From the NCBI GenBank assembly GCA_934130375.1, contig CAKOXW010000002.1:1-64000 (forward strand): a stretch of DNA of 64,000 nt. Direction: 5' to 3'. The notes below the pieces were generated by a model. That model saw nothing but the letters and a program-made list of their open reading frames with translations, searched no databases and was not told the origin of the DNA. The translations under genes were made by a program, and so were the position numbers. This DNA is from an uncultured Bacilli bacterium (GTDB lineage Bacteria; Bacillota_I; Bacilli_A; RF39; UBA660). Positions 52,653-61,458 of this stretch are shown here, piece after piece; the first letter of the stretch is position 1; each line of letters opens with the position of its first letter.

Positions 52653-54023
52653 TTATAAAACTATTACTAGTACTATTGAAATTAATACTGCAACAAATAT
52701 TGCTAATAATAATTTCCAAATGTATTTAGCCCAACTTGAATATTTTTCTTCAGTATAACCAAGTGTAATCATTAATAATATACTTGAAGGTACTATTAAC
52801 AATACTAAACCATTAATAACTTGTAAAATATATCCATAAGTTGGAAGCATATCAGCATTACCAATTGCTGTATTTAGAATTGATAATACATATTGAGCAA
52901 CATAATTCATATCAGTAAAGAAAGGTGCTGCTACTAATGTTGATAAAGTAACTAATGCTACATTACCACCTTTTGCAATTAAATTAATTAAAGTTCCAAC
53001 AAAACCAGAATTTAATGCAAATATAGTTACTATATTTAATAATAATGCAACTACTGCTAAACCACTTACTCTCTTAGCACCATCTACACATGCTTCAAAA
53101 GTATCTTTAACTGATAATTTATTTGATACAGCAAGTACTATAATAGCAAGTGCTATAGTTGGATACAATGAAGTATAAGTCCATGAACCAAATATTTCAA
53201 ATACACCTAAGATTGAACTAATAATTGCAAAATTACCAATCTTAACATTCTTAATTGTAGTATATGCATCATTAAACATAGTTGTTACATTAGAATTCCA
53301 AGGTGTTAAACCAAGTACAAATACTATAAATAATAATACTATAACTACAAATAATGAAATACCTTTTGATTGCTTTTTACTATCTACTAATTCAAATGCT
53401 ATATTCTCTTCTTTAGTAGATTTTACATTTTTATTTTTAACAAATAATATAAATAATATAGTTAATACTGCTAATACAACTAATACACCTAATTTAATCC
53501 ATATAAATGTATTCTCCTCAGCACCTATCATAGACTTAATAATTGAATTAGATAATTCACCAATTAATCCTATAGTTGATGCTCCTGCTGTTGCTAAAAT
53601 AGCTTCTAATTTGTTATATTTTAATTCTGTTAATATTGCAATTGATAATGGAATAAACATAAACATTGGTATATATATTCCAGTCATTGCTGTTGTTACT
53701 GAATAAAATAATACAGTAGCAATTAATAATATATATGGTTCTTTTTTAAATATCTTAGTTATATTTTTAACTAATGATTTTAAAGCACCAGTCTTACTTG
53801 CAACTTGATAAAACATGCCAACAAATAAGATAAATACTGCTGGTTTAGCAAAATAAATTAGTAATATTTCTATTGTACTAAATATATCTGCAAATCCAGT
53901 ACCAGCGATACTTCCAAGAGTAAGTCCACTCTTAGTTACAGTTGTTGATGGAATTATCCAAGTAAGTAAAAATGTAATCCCCAAAATTATTCCCATTGCT
54001 TTTAATATGCTTTTGTTTTTCAT
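52653..54023 (-). CDS. Multi-pass carrier, YfcC/DcuC-like ion-transporter superfamily
   Basis: 456 residues, about 11-12 membrane helices. FILFVGMFYQVASKTGAL followed by a hydrophobic hairpin and the second-half repeat (PTIALAIIVLAVSNKLSVKD, GAKRVSGLAVVALL) resemble the YfcC/DcuC/AbgT-type secondary carriers for C4-dicarboxylates, amino acids or peptides. Substrate cannot be told. Eleven bases after lysS, so cotranscribed with it; this may be incidental. Confidence 0.65.
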   Translation of the reverse strand: MKNKSILKAMGIILGITFLLTWIIPSTTVTKSGLTLGSIAGTGFADIFSTIEILLIYFAKPAVFILFVGMFYQVASKTGALKSLVKNITKIFKKEPYILLIATVLFYSVTTAMTGIYIPMFMFIPLSIAILTELKYNKLEAILATAGASTIGLIGELSNSIIKSMIGAEENTFIWIKLGVLVVLAVLTILFILFVKNKNVKSTKEENIAFELVDSKKQSKGISLFVVIVLLFIVFVLGLTPWNSNVTTMFNDAYTTIKNVKIGNFAIISSILGVFEIFGSWTYTSLYPTIALAIIVLAVSNKLSVKDTFEACVDGAKRVSGLAVVALLLNIVTIFALNSGFVGTLINLIAKGGNVALVTLSTLVAAPFFTDMNYVAQYVLSILNTAIGNADMLPTYGYILQVINGLVLLIVPSSILLMITLGYTEEKYSSWAKYIWKLLLAIFVAVLISIVLVIVL

Positions 54024-54034
54024 TTTCTTCTCCT

Positions 54035-55510
54035 TTACTTATTTTTCATGTGAGGAAATAAAATTACCTCTCTTATATTTTCAGAACCAGTTATCATCAT
54101 AACAAGTCTGTCAATACCAATACCCATACCACCTGCTGGAGGCATACCATATTCTAGTGCTTGAATAAAGTCTTCATCTAAATCATTTGCTTCATCATTA
54201 CCTAGATTTCTTTCTTTTAATTGATTTTCAAATCTCTCTAATTGGTCAATTGGATCATTTAATTCAGTAAATGCATTACCATATTCAGAACCACATATAA
54301 ATATCTCAAATCTCTGTGTAAATCTCTCATCCTTGCACTTCTTAGCAAGAGGACTTACTTCAATTGGGTACTCGCACACAAATGTAGGTTCAACTAATGT
54401 TTCTTCAACAAACTTCTCAAAGAAAGCATTAATAATATGTCCAACTTCATAATGCGCTTCTACTTCAACACCATGTTCTTTTGCTATTTCTTTTGCTTCA
54501 TCTAAGGTATATTCTTTATAGAAATCAACACCAGTTGCTTCTCTAATTAAATCTACCATATTAGCACTTCTAAATGGCTTTTCAAAATCAATTGTATGAC
54601 CCTTCCATTCAATTACATATGTACCTTTAGCATCATACACACATTTTCTAAATAAATCTTCACATACTTTCTTCATACCATCAAGGTCTGAGTATGCTTT
54701 ATATAATTCTACTGTAGTAAATTCAGGATTATGCTTTCTATCCATACCTTCATTTCTAAATAGTCTACCTATTTCATATACACCATCCATACCACCTACT
54801 AATAATCTTTTCAAAGATAATTCAGTAGCAATTCTTAAATACATATCTAAATCTAATGTATTATGATGAGTAATAAATGGTTTTGCTGCTGCTCCACCTA
54901 GAATAGTTCCAAGTATTGGAGTTTCAACTTCTACATAACCATGACTATCTAGATATTGTTGAATACTTCTAATTATTTTAGGACGCATAAATGCTATATT
55001 TCTTGCTTCCTCATTCATAATTAAATCAACATATCTTCTTCTAAATCTTTCTTCTACATCAACTAAACCATGATATTTTTCAGGAAGTGGTCTTAATGCT
55101 TTAACTAAATGAATATATTCAAATGCCTTAACACTTAATTCACCCATATGAGTTCTAAAAACGGTACCCTTAATTCCAACGATATCACCAATATCAGCAG
55201 AATTAAATAACTCATATTGTTCTTCACCCACATTATCAAGTTTAACATATATTTGTATTTGACCAAACTTATCTTGAATATGCATAAATCCAGCCTTACC
55301 TTTTCCTCTTTTAGTCATTATTCTACCAGCAACAACAACTTCAATGTTTTTCTCTTCTAATTCTTCATTAGTATATTCACTATACAAATCTTTAATTTCT
55401 TTAGAATTACTTGTTACATCAAATCTATGACCAAATGGATCAATATTTTTTTCTCTTAATTTTCTAGCCTTTTCTCTTCTAACTAGTTCTTGTTCCGTAT
55501 ATTCTCTCAT
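54035..55510 (-). CDS. lysS: Lysyl-tRNA synthetase, class II
   Basis: 491 residues. OB-fold anticodon domain (about 55-160; GRIMTKRGKGKAGFMHIQD), then class II motifs: motif 1 near EVETPILG, motif 2 RNEGMDRKHNPEFTTVELY, motif 3 GMGIGIDRLVMM. The start at 55510 follows GAGGAG; the frame's earlier Met codons upstream have no such site. Follows dusB. Confidence 0.97.
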   Translation of the reverse strand: MREYTEQELVRREKARKLREKNIDPFGHRFDVTSNSKEIKDLYSEYTNEELEEKNIEVVVAGRIMTKRGKGKAGFMHIQDKFGQIQIYVKLDNVGEEQYELFNSADIGDIVGIKGTVFRTHMGELSVKAFEYIHLVKALRPLPEKYHGLVDVEERFRRRYVDLIMNEEARNIAFMRPKIIRSIQQYLDSHGYVEVETPILGTILGGAAAKPFITHHNTLDLDMYLRIATELSLKRLLVGGMDGVYEIGRLFRNEGMDRKHNPEFTTVELYKAYSDLDGMKKVCEDLFRKCVYDAKGTYVIEWKGHTIDFEKPFRSANMVDLIREATGVDFYKEYTLDEAKEIAKEHGVEVEAHYEVGHIINAFFEKFVEETLVEPTFVCEYPIEVSPLAKKCKDERFTQRFEIFICGSEYGNAFTELNDPIDQLERFENQLKERNLGNDEANDLDEDFIQALEYGMPPAGGMGIGIDRLVMMITGSENIREVILFPHMKNK

Positions 55511-55562
55511 ACAACACTCCTCAATTAACATTTTATACCAATTTAATTTTATTGTAAATAAA

Positions 55563-56531
55563 TTAAGGCATTTTCCTAAAATTATCAAGTATTTTTATCA
55601 ATTCTTCATACTTTGTTGCCGAAAATACTTCTTTTTTAATATCATTTGAATTAGGAATACCTTTTAAATACCACGCAATATGACTACGCATCTCAAGTAC
55701 TGAAACTTTCTCAGGTTTAAATTCCATTAAATAATTTAAATGCTTAATACACATATCAATTTTCTCATCCTTAGTTACTTCTTTAGGTAAAGTACCATCT
55801 TTTAAATAATTAACTATATCTCTAATTAACCATGGATTTCCAAGTGCTGCCCTGCCTATCATAACAGCATCACATCCAGTTTCTAAAAGCATTCTCTTAG
55901 CATCATATACTGATTTTATATCACCATTACCAATTACAGGTATACTTACATTTTTCTTAACTTCCTTAATTATATTCCAATCAGCACTACCTTCATATCT
56001 TTGGTTCCTAGTTCTTGCATGTACACATATTGCTTTAGCACCAGCACTTTCACACACTTTAGCAACTTCTACTGCATTAATATGATTACTATCCCATCCA
56101 CTCCTTATTTTTACAGTTACAGGAATAGGTACAGATTTAACAACTGCAGATACTATGTCATATATCTTATCAGGATTTTTTAAAAGCGCCGCACCAGCTT
56201 GTGCTGAAACAGCAACTTTAGGAACTGGGCAACCCATATTAATATCAATAATATCAGGTTTCATTTTCTCATACACTATTTTAGCACTTTCTACAAAAGA
56301 ATTAATATCACTACCAAATATTTGCTGAGTAATAGGTCTTTCTTCTTCCTTCATATAAAGCATATCAACAGTTTTCTTATTCTCATACACAATAGCCTTA
56401 TCACTAACCATCTCAGCATATATAAGTCCCGCACCCATTTCTTTTATAATTCTTCTTTCAGCACTATTACAAATTCCAGCCATTGGTGCAAGTATAACAT
56501 TATTTTTAAGTTCAACATTACCAATCTTCAT
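55563..56531 (-). CDS. dusB: tRNA-dihydrouridine synthase B
   Basis: 322 residues, FMN-dependent TIM barrel. LAPMAGICN, the catalytic-cysteine motif DINMGCPVPKV, RSGWD, ARTRNQRYEGSADW and IGNGDI. Reduces specific uridines of tRNA. ATG at 56531 after GTAGGTG is preferred over the GTG within that site. In Bacillus dusB also lies just upstream of lysS. Confidence 0.94.
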   Translation of the reverse strand: MKIGNVELKNNVILAPMAGICNSAERRIIKEMGAGLIYAEMVSDKAIVYENKKTVDMLYMKEEERPITQQIFGSDINSFVESAKIVYEKMKPDIIDINMGCPVPKVAVSAQAGAALLKNPDKIYDIVSAVVKSVPIPVTVKIRSGWDSNHINAVEVAKVCESAGAKAICVHARTRNQRYEGSADWNIIKEVKKNVSIPVIGNGDIKSVYDAKRMLLETGCDAVMIGRAALGNPWLIRDIVNYLKDGTLPKEVTKDEKIDMCIKHLNYLMEFKPEKVSVLEMRSHIAWYLKGIPNSNDIKKEVFSATKYEELIKILDNFRKMP

Positions 56532-56552
56532 ATTCACCTACAAAAAAAGAAA

Positions 56553-56768
56553 TTAAAGCATTTCTTTTACCTTCTTAATAACTTCTTCAATACTTTCTTC
56601 TATTACTGGTATACCATTAACAATAACAAAAGGTCTTTTAGCACCAATTGCGCACATACTTTGGCAACCAACCATTATTTTAGCACTTGGATCTAATTTT
56701 TCAAGTTCTTTTTTTAATTCCTCAAAATCATATCCCCTGCACTTATTACATATTTTAAACTCATTCAT
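56553..56768 (-). CDS. DUF1450-like small protein with four cysteines
   Basis: 71 residues. CNKC near the N-terminus and GCQSMCAIGAKRPFVIVNG give C-x2-C and C-x3-C, with a C-terminal amphipathic helix (EEVIKKVKEML). This resembles DUF1450 (YuzB) proteins, which have a thioredoxin-like [2Fe-2S] ferredoxin look. Iron-sulfur binding is possible but unproven. Overlaps pduL by eight bases; pduL's end supplies the GGAGATG ribosome site. Confidence 0.7.
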   Translation of the reverse strand: MNEFKICNKCRGYDFEELKKELEKLDPSAKIMVGCQSMCAIGAKRPFVIVNGIPVIEESIEEVIKKVKEML

Positions 56769-57318
56769 AAATTACATCTCCTAATATATCAGTATCAATC
56801 ATATTTGCATTCGCATCATCAGTATCAAGATGAGCTTCATTCATACCATACCCTTCTCTTATTTTAACATTTTCTAAAGTCGCACCCTTTTTACCAAATA
56901 CTCTTAATTTAACTATTTGACCTAGTTTTAAATTATATTTATCTAAATCTTCTTTAACAACATGTATATGCCTATCAGCAATTATACAACATTTTCTCTC
57001 AATACTCTTTCCATTCGCACTTATAGTTATAACCTCGGCATCATCTAATGCTCCACCACTACTAATAGGAGGATTAATACCTAGTTTATAAGCATCAGTT
57101 TTACTAATCTCAACTTGAGTATAACTTCTTACTGGTCCGACTATTCTAACATTATCTATTCTATCTTTATTAGTAATAATACTTACCTTTTCATTCGCAG
57201 CAAACTGACCACTTTGCCCAAGATTACGGCAAATAGTCATATCATTATCAAATAAATAATTATAATCATCCCTTGTCAAATGAACATGCCTTGCTGATAT
57301 TGCTATTTTAACTTTCAT
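56761..57318 (-). CDS. pduL: Phosphate propanoyltransferase/acetyltransferase, PduL type
   Basis: 185 residues, two PduL barrels. Zinc-site histidines in SARHVHLT and ADRHIHV, and the late EAHLDTDDANA. Interconverts acyl-CoA and acyl phosphate; without microcompartment genes nearby it most likely replaces Pta in acetate formation (PduL-S, housekeeping type). No microcompartment-targeting N-terminal extension is present. Start at 57318 follows GGTGATT. Confidence 0.92.
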   Translation of the reverse strand: MKVKIAISARHVHLTRDDYNYLFDNDMTICRNLGQSGQFAANEKVSIITNKDRIDNVRIVGPVRSYTQVEISKTDAYKLGINPPISSGGALDDAEVITISANGKSIERKCCIIADRHIHVVKEDLDKYNLKLGQIVKLRVFGKKGATLENVKIREGYGMNEAHLDTDDANANMIDTDILGDVIYE

Positions 57319-57426
57319 TCTAATCACCAACTACATCATACCACAAACCAAGTTTTTTTTACATGATTTATTATTTTTTTTCATTTTTTATAAAACAAAA
57401 ACATATATTTAGTGAAAGGAGATTTT

Positions 57427-57741
57427 ATGAATAATAACAATTATTATAACCCAGTATACCCAAATGGTTATGTTGATAATGGGTCTACTACATTTGATGA
57501 TGAGCAATCATATATTGAAAATATAATTAGATTAAATAAAGGAAAAATAGGTAGATTTTATATGACATTTCCTGATTCCCTAGAGTGGAGAGATAGAGTT
57601 TTTAGTGGCATTATTGAGCAATCTGGTAAAGACCACATTATAATAAGTGACCCAACTACAGGCAAATGGTATTTACTTCTACTTATATATTTAGACTACG
57701 TAGAGTTTGACGAAAAAATTAATTATATAAAATCTTTCTAA
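57427..57741 (+). CDS. gerQ: Spore coat protein GerQ
   Basis: 104 residues. N-terminal Asn/Tyr-rich low-complexity part (NNNNYYNPVYPNGYV), then the conserved domain QSYIENIIRLNKGKIGRFYM, EWRDRVFSGIIEQSGKDHII, DPTTGKWYLLLLIYLDYVEF: a clear GerQ match. In Bacillus GerQ is cross-linked into the spore coat by transglutaminase and helps place the cortex hydrolase CwlJ; neither tgl nor cwlJ is adjacent. The ATG at 57427 follows AAAGGAG. CATATATTT upstream resembles a mother-cell sigma -10 without a clear -35. Confidence 0.92.
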   Translation: MNNNNYYNPVYPNGYVDNGSTTFDDEQSYIENIIRLNKGKIGRFYMTFPDSLEWRDRVFSGIIEQSGKDHIIISDPTTGKWYLLLLIYLDYVEFDEKINYIKSF

Positions 57742-57770
57742 TTTACAATTAATAAGTAAAATGCTATACT
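57742..57770 (+). promoter_or_regulatory. Sigma-A promoter of lemA
   Basis: Plus strand TTTACA, 17-bp spacer, TATACT, beginning one base after the gerQ stop codon; so lemA and downstream genes can be expressed apart from gerQ. Confidence 0.6.
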
Positions 57771-57790
57771 TATATAGTAGGTGATTATAT

Positions 57791-58327
57791 ATGGATAGAA
57801 TTCAAATAGTATTGTTAATTATTATCGCACTTGCATTAATCGCAATCTATTATTCAAGTACTTATAATAAAATAAAAACTGAAATATTAAAAATTAATTC
57901 ATCAGAAAGTGAAATAGATACTTTACTTAGAAATAAGTATGATTTAATTGCTAAAGTAATAGTTGAAATTAATCAACCCGATGATAAAAACTTAAAAACT
58001 TTTGATAAATTAAAAGAAGAAGAATTATCATCATTTGAGTTTGAAAGAAAATTGCTTGATTATGAGAATAAAATTGCTGCAATAATAAACGATAATAATA
58101 AATTAGCAAAAAATCAAACTATTATTGAACTTAATAATCAAATATCAAATGTAAATGCTAAAGTACATACAATTATTAAGTATTACAATGATAGTATCTC
58201 AGGGTACAATGCCTTAGTATCTAAATTTCCAACCAAATTAATTGCTATAATTACAAGATTAAAAGAAAAAAGATATTTTGATGGTAAAAATATGTATGAT
58301 GATAACTATAAAGACTTTAAAATATAA
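57791..58327 (+). CDS. LemA family protein
   Basis: 178 residues: N-terminal membrane helix (about 5-24) with a very short outside or inside tail, then a long antiparallel helical bundle. YNKIKTEILKINSSESEID and the late YNDSISGYNALVSKFPT (consensus Y-N-x3-FP) identify the LemA family. Function uncertain; members often accompany membrane proteases. GTAGGTGA precedes the ATG. Followed 62 bases later by the two paralogue genes. Confidence 0.85.
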   Translation: MDRIQIVLLIIIALALIAIYYSSTYNKIKTEILKINSSESEIDTLLRNKYDLIAKVIVEINQPDDKNLKTFDKLKEEELSSFEFERKLLDYENKIAAIINDNNKLAKNQTIIELNNQISNVNAKVHTIIKYYNDSISGYNALVSKFPTKLIAIITRLKEKRYFDGKNMYDDNYKDFKI

Positions 58328-58389
58328 GTCTTTTTTAATTGAAAATAATATACATTTATGATAGAATAAAGACAATTTCTGGAGGTTAT

Positions 58390-59112
58390 ATGGATATAAA
58401 TGATTTTTTAGACTTAGAAAAAAGAACCATTTGCAAACTTAAAGGCAATATTATAGTAAGTAATAGTAAGCGTATAAATTTATATGATTTAACTAAAATA
58501 ATGGATAATACTTTTGGTAATTATAATAGAACTATCTATAAACTAACATGGAGAATAAAAAATGAATTAAATAGTTTTTTAAAATGGGAATATAGAGGTA
58601 GAGAAATAGATGCATCAATTGTTAGTATTATTCCAAGTGTTAAAGATAATGAACCTAGTATTACATTTAATATTGTTGAATATATAAACAAAGTTGTTAA
58701 ACCAGAACAAATTATAGTTAAAGAAGGAGAATTACATAATTATAAGTTTAGAAAAATATTTAAAACGCTAAGAGAATTTATAAATATGTATCCAGATTTA
58801 GACTATTCTTGGGATAAAAGCGATGATACTAATATCCTTGAATTAAGTGATGAATTATTTACATATCATTTTGATTTAAGAGATACAGAAGTTCACTCTA
58901 TAACATTTGCAAATCCTATAGATCAAAAAATAGGTGAGATAAAGGTTAAAGATAAAAAACTAAGGATGAAAGATTATATAGATATACTAGATGAAACTAT
59001 ATTAAAACGTACAGGAATTAACACATGTGAATTAAATGAGCCATATAAAAGAATGGTAGAAAAATCATTTGGAATTAATCATGTTAAAAACAAGGAGGGT
59101 TTATGCAAGTAA
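58390..59112 (+). CDS. Hypothetical protein, paralogue A of a tandem pair
   Basis: 240 residues; soluble, no recognised family. N-terminal region INLYDLTKIMDNTFGNYNRT, then SIVSIIPSVKDNEPSI, and DLDYSWDK...FDLRDTE. The same landmarks in the same order occur in the next gene, so the pair arose by duplication. The start at 58390 follows GGAGGTTAT, ruling out the earlier ATG at 58339. Overlaps paralogue B by ten bases. Confidence 0.7.
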   Translation: MDINDFLDLEKRTICKLKGNIIVSNSKRINLYDLTKIMDNTFGNYNRTIYKLTWRIKNELNSFLKWEYRGREIDASIVSIIPSVKDNEPSITFNIVEYINKVVKPEQIIVKEGELHNYKFRKIFKTLREFINMYPDLDYSWDKSDDTNILELSDELFTYHFDLRDTEVHSITFANPIDQKIGEIKVKDKKLRMKDYIDILDETILKRTGINTCELNEPYKRMVEKSFGINHVKNKEGLCK

Positions 59113-59795
59113 TTAATTTTAAATTATTAGAAAAGAAAATATTAAATAAGTTAAATTCACCTATTGTAGAAAGTGATGATAATTTAGTTAACTTGTATGA
59201 TTTAAATCATGCTGCTAATGAAGTGCTTGGGAAATATAACAAGGTAATTTATAAAGAAACAAATAAATTAAAAGATAGTTTTAATAAACTATTAAATAGT
59301 GAGAATAAGAGAATACAATCTATAATACCTAGTGTAATGAATAGTATTCCATATATAATAATTACAACTAGTGAAAATGTTAATGGTAGAGTAAATTTTA
59401 ATGATGTATTATATACAGAAAATTCATTAAGTTCAAAAAGCGCTAAAAAATTATTTAAAATAATGAATAAATTTATAGAAGATAATTATGGTCTTGACTT
59501 TACATGGGACCAAGAAAATGATAAAAATAACGTAATTACTAGTAATGATGGGTTCTTATCTTATAAATTGGATTTAAGAAACATAGAAAATCCAATTGTT
59601 GGCTTTGTAGATTTAGATGACGCTTTTACTGCTTCATTAAGAATACCACATGAAGGTGGAGAATTAGGTGATTACATAGAATTTTATAAGGATGCATTTT
59701 TAAAAAGACAATCAGTATCAATACATACCATACCAAAACAATTTAAAAATGTTTATCTTAAATTCCATGAAAAAACTAAAACATTAAAAAAATAG
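59103..59795 (+). CDS. Hypothetical protein, paralogue B of a tandem pair
   Basis: 230 residues. Aligns by eye with the preceding protein: LVNLYDLNHAANEVLGKYNK, RIQSIIPSVMNSIPYI, GLDFTWDQ, YKLDLRNIENP and a KR.SVSIHT-type end. Identity looks low overall (perhaps a fifth to a quarter), so the duplication is old or the copies diverged quickly. AAGGAGGG inside paralogue A provides its ribosome site. Followed by a bidirectional terminator. Function unknown. Confidence 0.7.
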   Translation: MQVINFKLLEKKILNKLNSPIVESDDNLVNLYDLNHAANEVLGKYNKVIYKETNKLKDSFNKLLNSENKRIQSIIPSVMNSIPYIIITTSENVNGRVNFNDVLYTENSLSSKSAKKLFKIMNKFIEDNYGLDFTWDQENDKNNVITSNDGFLSYKLDLRNIENPIVGFVDLDDAFTASLRIPHEGGELGDYIEFYKDAFLKRQSVSIHTIPKQFKNVYLKFHEKTKTLKK

Positions 59796-59820
59796 AGGTT
59801 TTAAAATCTCTATTTTATTT
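59786..59820. terminator. Bidirectional terminator
   Basis: AAATAGAG-N10-CTCTATTT with T-rich tails on both strands, between paralogue B and the convergent CFI-box gene. Confidence 0.75.
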
Positions 59821-60315
59821 TGCTTTTACTTTAATACTAGAAACATTTATTAAACCAACATGGTATCTTTCTTTTAACATATTAACCATGTCAATATATG
59901 TATCTTTAGCATCTTCAAATCTACCTTCATTAATAAATGAAATTGCTGGGTAAATATATTGTAATCCCATTTTTTCAACCACATCAGTTCTAAATGGGTC
60001 TAAATATAATGAATTAGATATCTTAGGTCCTATAGTTTCATATTCTTCTAATAAATTATCTCCTTCTTTAGTACCTCTTAAATATTGTTCTCTAAATTGT
60101 CTTAAAATTTCAAGCTCATAGCAATCATCATTGTAACCTAATATATGACAAAATGCTGTTGTAAGATAGCAACCACCTAAATCTCTTTGATCAAACCATC
60201 TACAAGTATAACTATCCCCTCTTACATAAGATCTTGTTTCAAAACAATAATATTCTCCCCATTTATTTTGGTCTTGTAAATCAATTTTAGTGCAATCTAT
60301 ACATCTAAGTGCCAT
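59815..60315 (-). CDS. Cysteine-rich protein with CFI-box-like C-terminal region
   Basis: 166 residues. N-terminal cysteines (CIDCTKID...YYCFETRSYV...YTCRWF) look like a small metal site; then GGCYLTTAFCHILGYNDDCYELEILRQFREQYL (split) resembles the CFI-box C-terminal domain (GGCFIATA...E...LR.FRD..L) found on various bacterial proteins. Probably cytoplasmic. The start at 60315 follows GGAGGGG; an earlier Met is excluded by that site. Function unknown. Confidence 0.65.
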   Translation of the reverse strand: MALRCIDCTKIDLQDQNKWGEYYCFETRSYVRGDSYTCRWFDQRDLGGCYLTTAFCHILGYNDDCYELEILRQFREQYLRGTKEGDNLLEEYETIGPKISNSLYLDPFRTDVVEKMGLQYIYPAISFINEGRFEDAKDTYIDMVNMLKERYHVGLINVSSIKVKAK

Positions 60316-60353
60316 AAAATCCCCTCCAACAAGGCAATATTCTATCACAAATA

Positions 60354-60379
60354 GAAAAAAAAGTAAATACTTACTTTTT
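60354..60379 (-). terminator. Terminator after tetR
   Basis: Minus strand AAAGTAA-N4-TTACTTT followed by a T-run; includes the stop codon of the regulator. Confidence 0.7.
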
Positions 60380-60970
60380 CATAATACCAGCACATATAAG
60401 AGCAAGTTCTTTTTCAAACACTTCAATATTCTTTTCCTTACTAAGATTTCTTTTATAACTTTTAACAATATTAGACATTAATACAGCTTCAATTATATCA
60501 AGAACATACGCAATAGAAAACTTACTTTGAATATTTAATTTATTAATATCTATAACATTAATCATCTTATTTAAACCATCATTAAAATTAGGTGTAAACA
60601 TACTTTGAGCTTCATAATCTAGATTTAAAAATAACTTTTCAAAGAAATTCTTATTATCTTTATTACTGATTAAATCAAGAATGTAAATATACAAATGCCT
60701 ATAAGCTAAGATAATATCTCCATTTGTTTTTTTAATATCATCTAAAAGAAATTTTTTAATTTTAGTCGAATACTCACTGATCAAATAATAATATGCATCA
60801 TTTATATCAGTAAAATATTGATAAAAACTACCCCTTGGAATACTTGCTTCGTTAATAATATTAGATACTAAAGCATCCTTAAGAGGAGCTCTTCCAAACT
60901 CATTTTTAAGAGCAGTAATTATTTTTTCTTTCTTTTCATCTTTTAAATTCATAAACGTTTGTGTAGCCAT
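60371..60970 (-). CDS. TetR/AcrR family transcriptional regulator
   Basis: 199 residues. N-terminal helix-turn-helix (about 10-55) with KKEKIITALKNEF, NIINEASIPRGSFYQYFTD (the usual ...IPRGSFYQYF turn) and then a helical ligand domain with no recognisable ligand. Its own promoter carries the perfect palindrome TGACA-N3-TGTCA, so autorepression is likely. No obvious efflux gene adjoins; the neighbours are a sortase upstream and the CFI-box gene downstream. Confidence 0.9.
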   Translation of the reverse strand: MATQTFMNLKDEKKEKIITALKNEFGRAPLKDALVSNIINEASIPRGSFYQYFTDINDAYYYLISEYSTKIKKFLLDDIKKTNGDIILAYRHLYIYILDLISNKDNKNFFEKLFLNLDYEAQSMFTPNFNDGLNKMINVIDINKLNIQSKFSIAYVLDIIEAVLMSNIVKSYKRNLSKEKNIEVFEKELALICAGIMKK

Positions 60971-60988
60971 AACCTCACCTCATATTAA

Positions 60989-61017
60989 TTATATATGACA
61001 ACCTGTCATTTGTCAAT
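60989..61017 (-). promoter_or_regulatory. tetR promoter with embedded operator
   Basis: Minus strand TTGACA (61012-61017), 17-bp spacer, TATAAT (60989-60994), both consensus hexamers perfect. The spacer contains TGACA-GGT-TGTCA (60997-61009). The -35 lies within the last codons of the sortase gene. Confidence 0.8.
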
Positions 61018-61458
61018 AGGTGTTGCTTCCACAATTAATCTTATTTTATCATCATTATCTTTACAAGTTAACAGAGTTAATTTACTTATACCATTAGACT
61101 TTAATATAGATAAATCACTTTCATCCACTTCATAAATTCTAGATACTTCATACTTATATTCAATATTTTCATAAGTTATAAGCACAATATCTCCTTGTTC
61201 TAACTTATTTAAATCCTTAAAATAAGCATTAATACCACTTCCAGAGTGAGCACCAATTATTATATTACTATTTTTAATACTTGGATTTCCATATTCACTA
61301 AACATAGTTATCTCATTTACAAGCTTATTTATACTTGATATTTCATATTTCCGATTTATACCTATTTTAGAAATCATTATAGAATTATCCACAGACTTTT
61401 CACTTGAGCACGCAGTTATACACATTATTAGTAACAATATAAGTACTCTTTTACCCAT
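61006..61458 (-). CDS. Sortase with lipoprotein-type signal
   Basis: 150 residues. Sortase fold and catalytic triad: His71 in IIGAHSGSG, Cys132 in LTLLTCKD, Arg140 in IRLIVEA. The N-terminus KRVLILLLIMCITAC ends in a lipobox-like ITAC at Cys17, so it may be a lipoprotein instead of an uncleaved membrane-anchored sortase. Sortases join surface proteins to peptidoglycan or build pili. Its start overlaps the adhesin's end by 31 bases; AAAGGTG precedes the ATG. Class not assigned with certainty (short, class D/E-like). Confidence 0.82.
   Translation of the reverse strand: MGKRVLILLLIMCITACSSEKSVDNSIMISKIGINRKYEISSINKLVNEITMFSEYGNPSIKNSNIIIGAHSGSGINAYFKDLNKLEQGDIVLITYENIEYKYEVSRIYEVDESDLSILKSNGISKLTLLTCKDNDDKIRLIVEATPIDK

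Noticed and set aside
56001..56183. Plus-strand 60-codon frame inside dusB
   Set aside because: Biased composition from the antisense of dusB; no ribosome site.
58339..58389. N-terminal extension of paralogue A
   Set aside because: The GGAGGTTAT ribosome site lies within it directly before the ATG at 58390.
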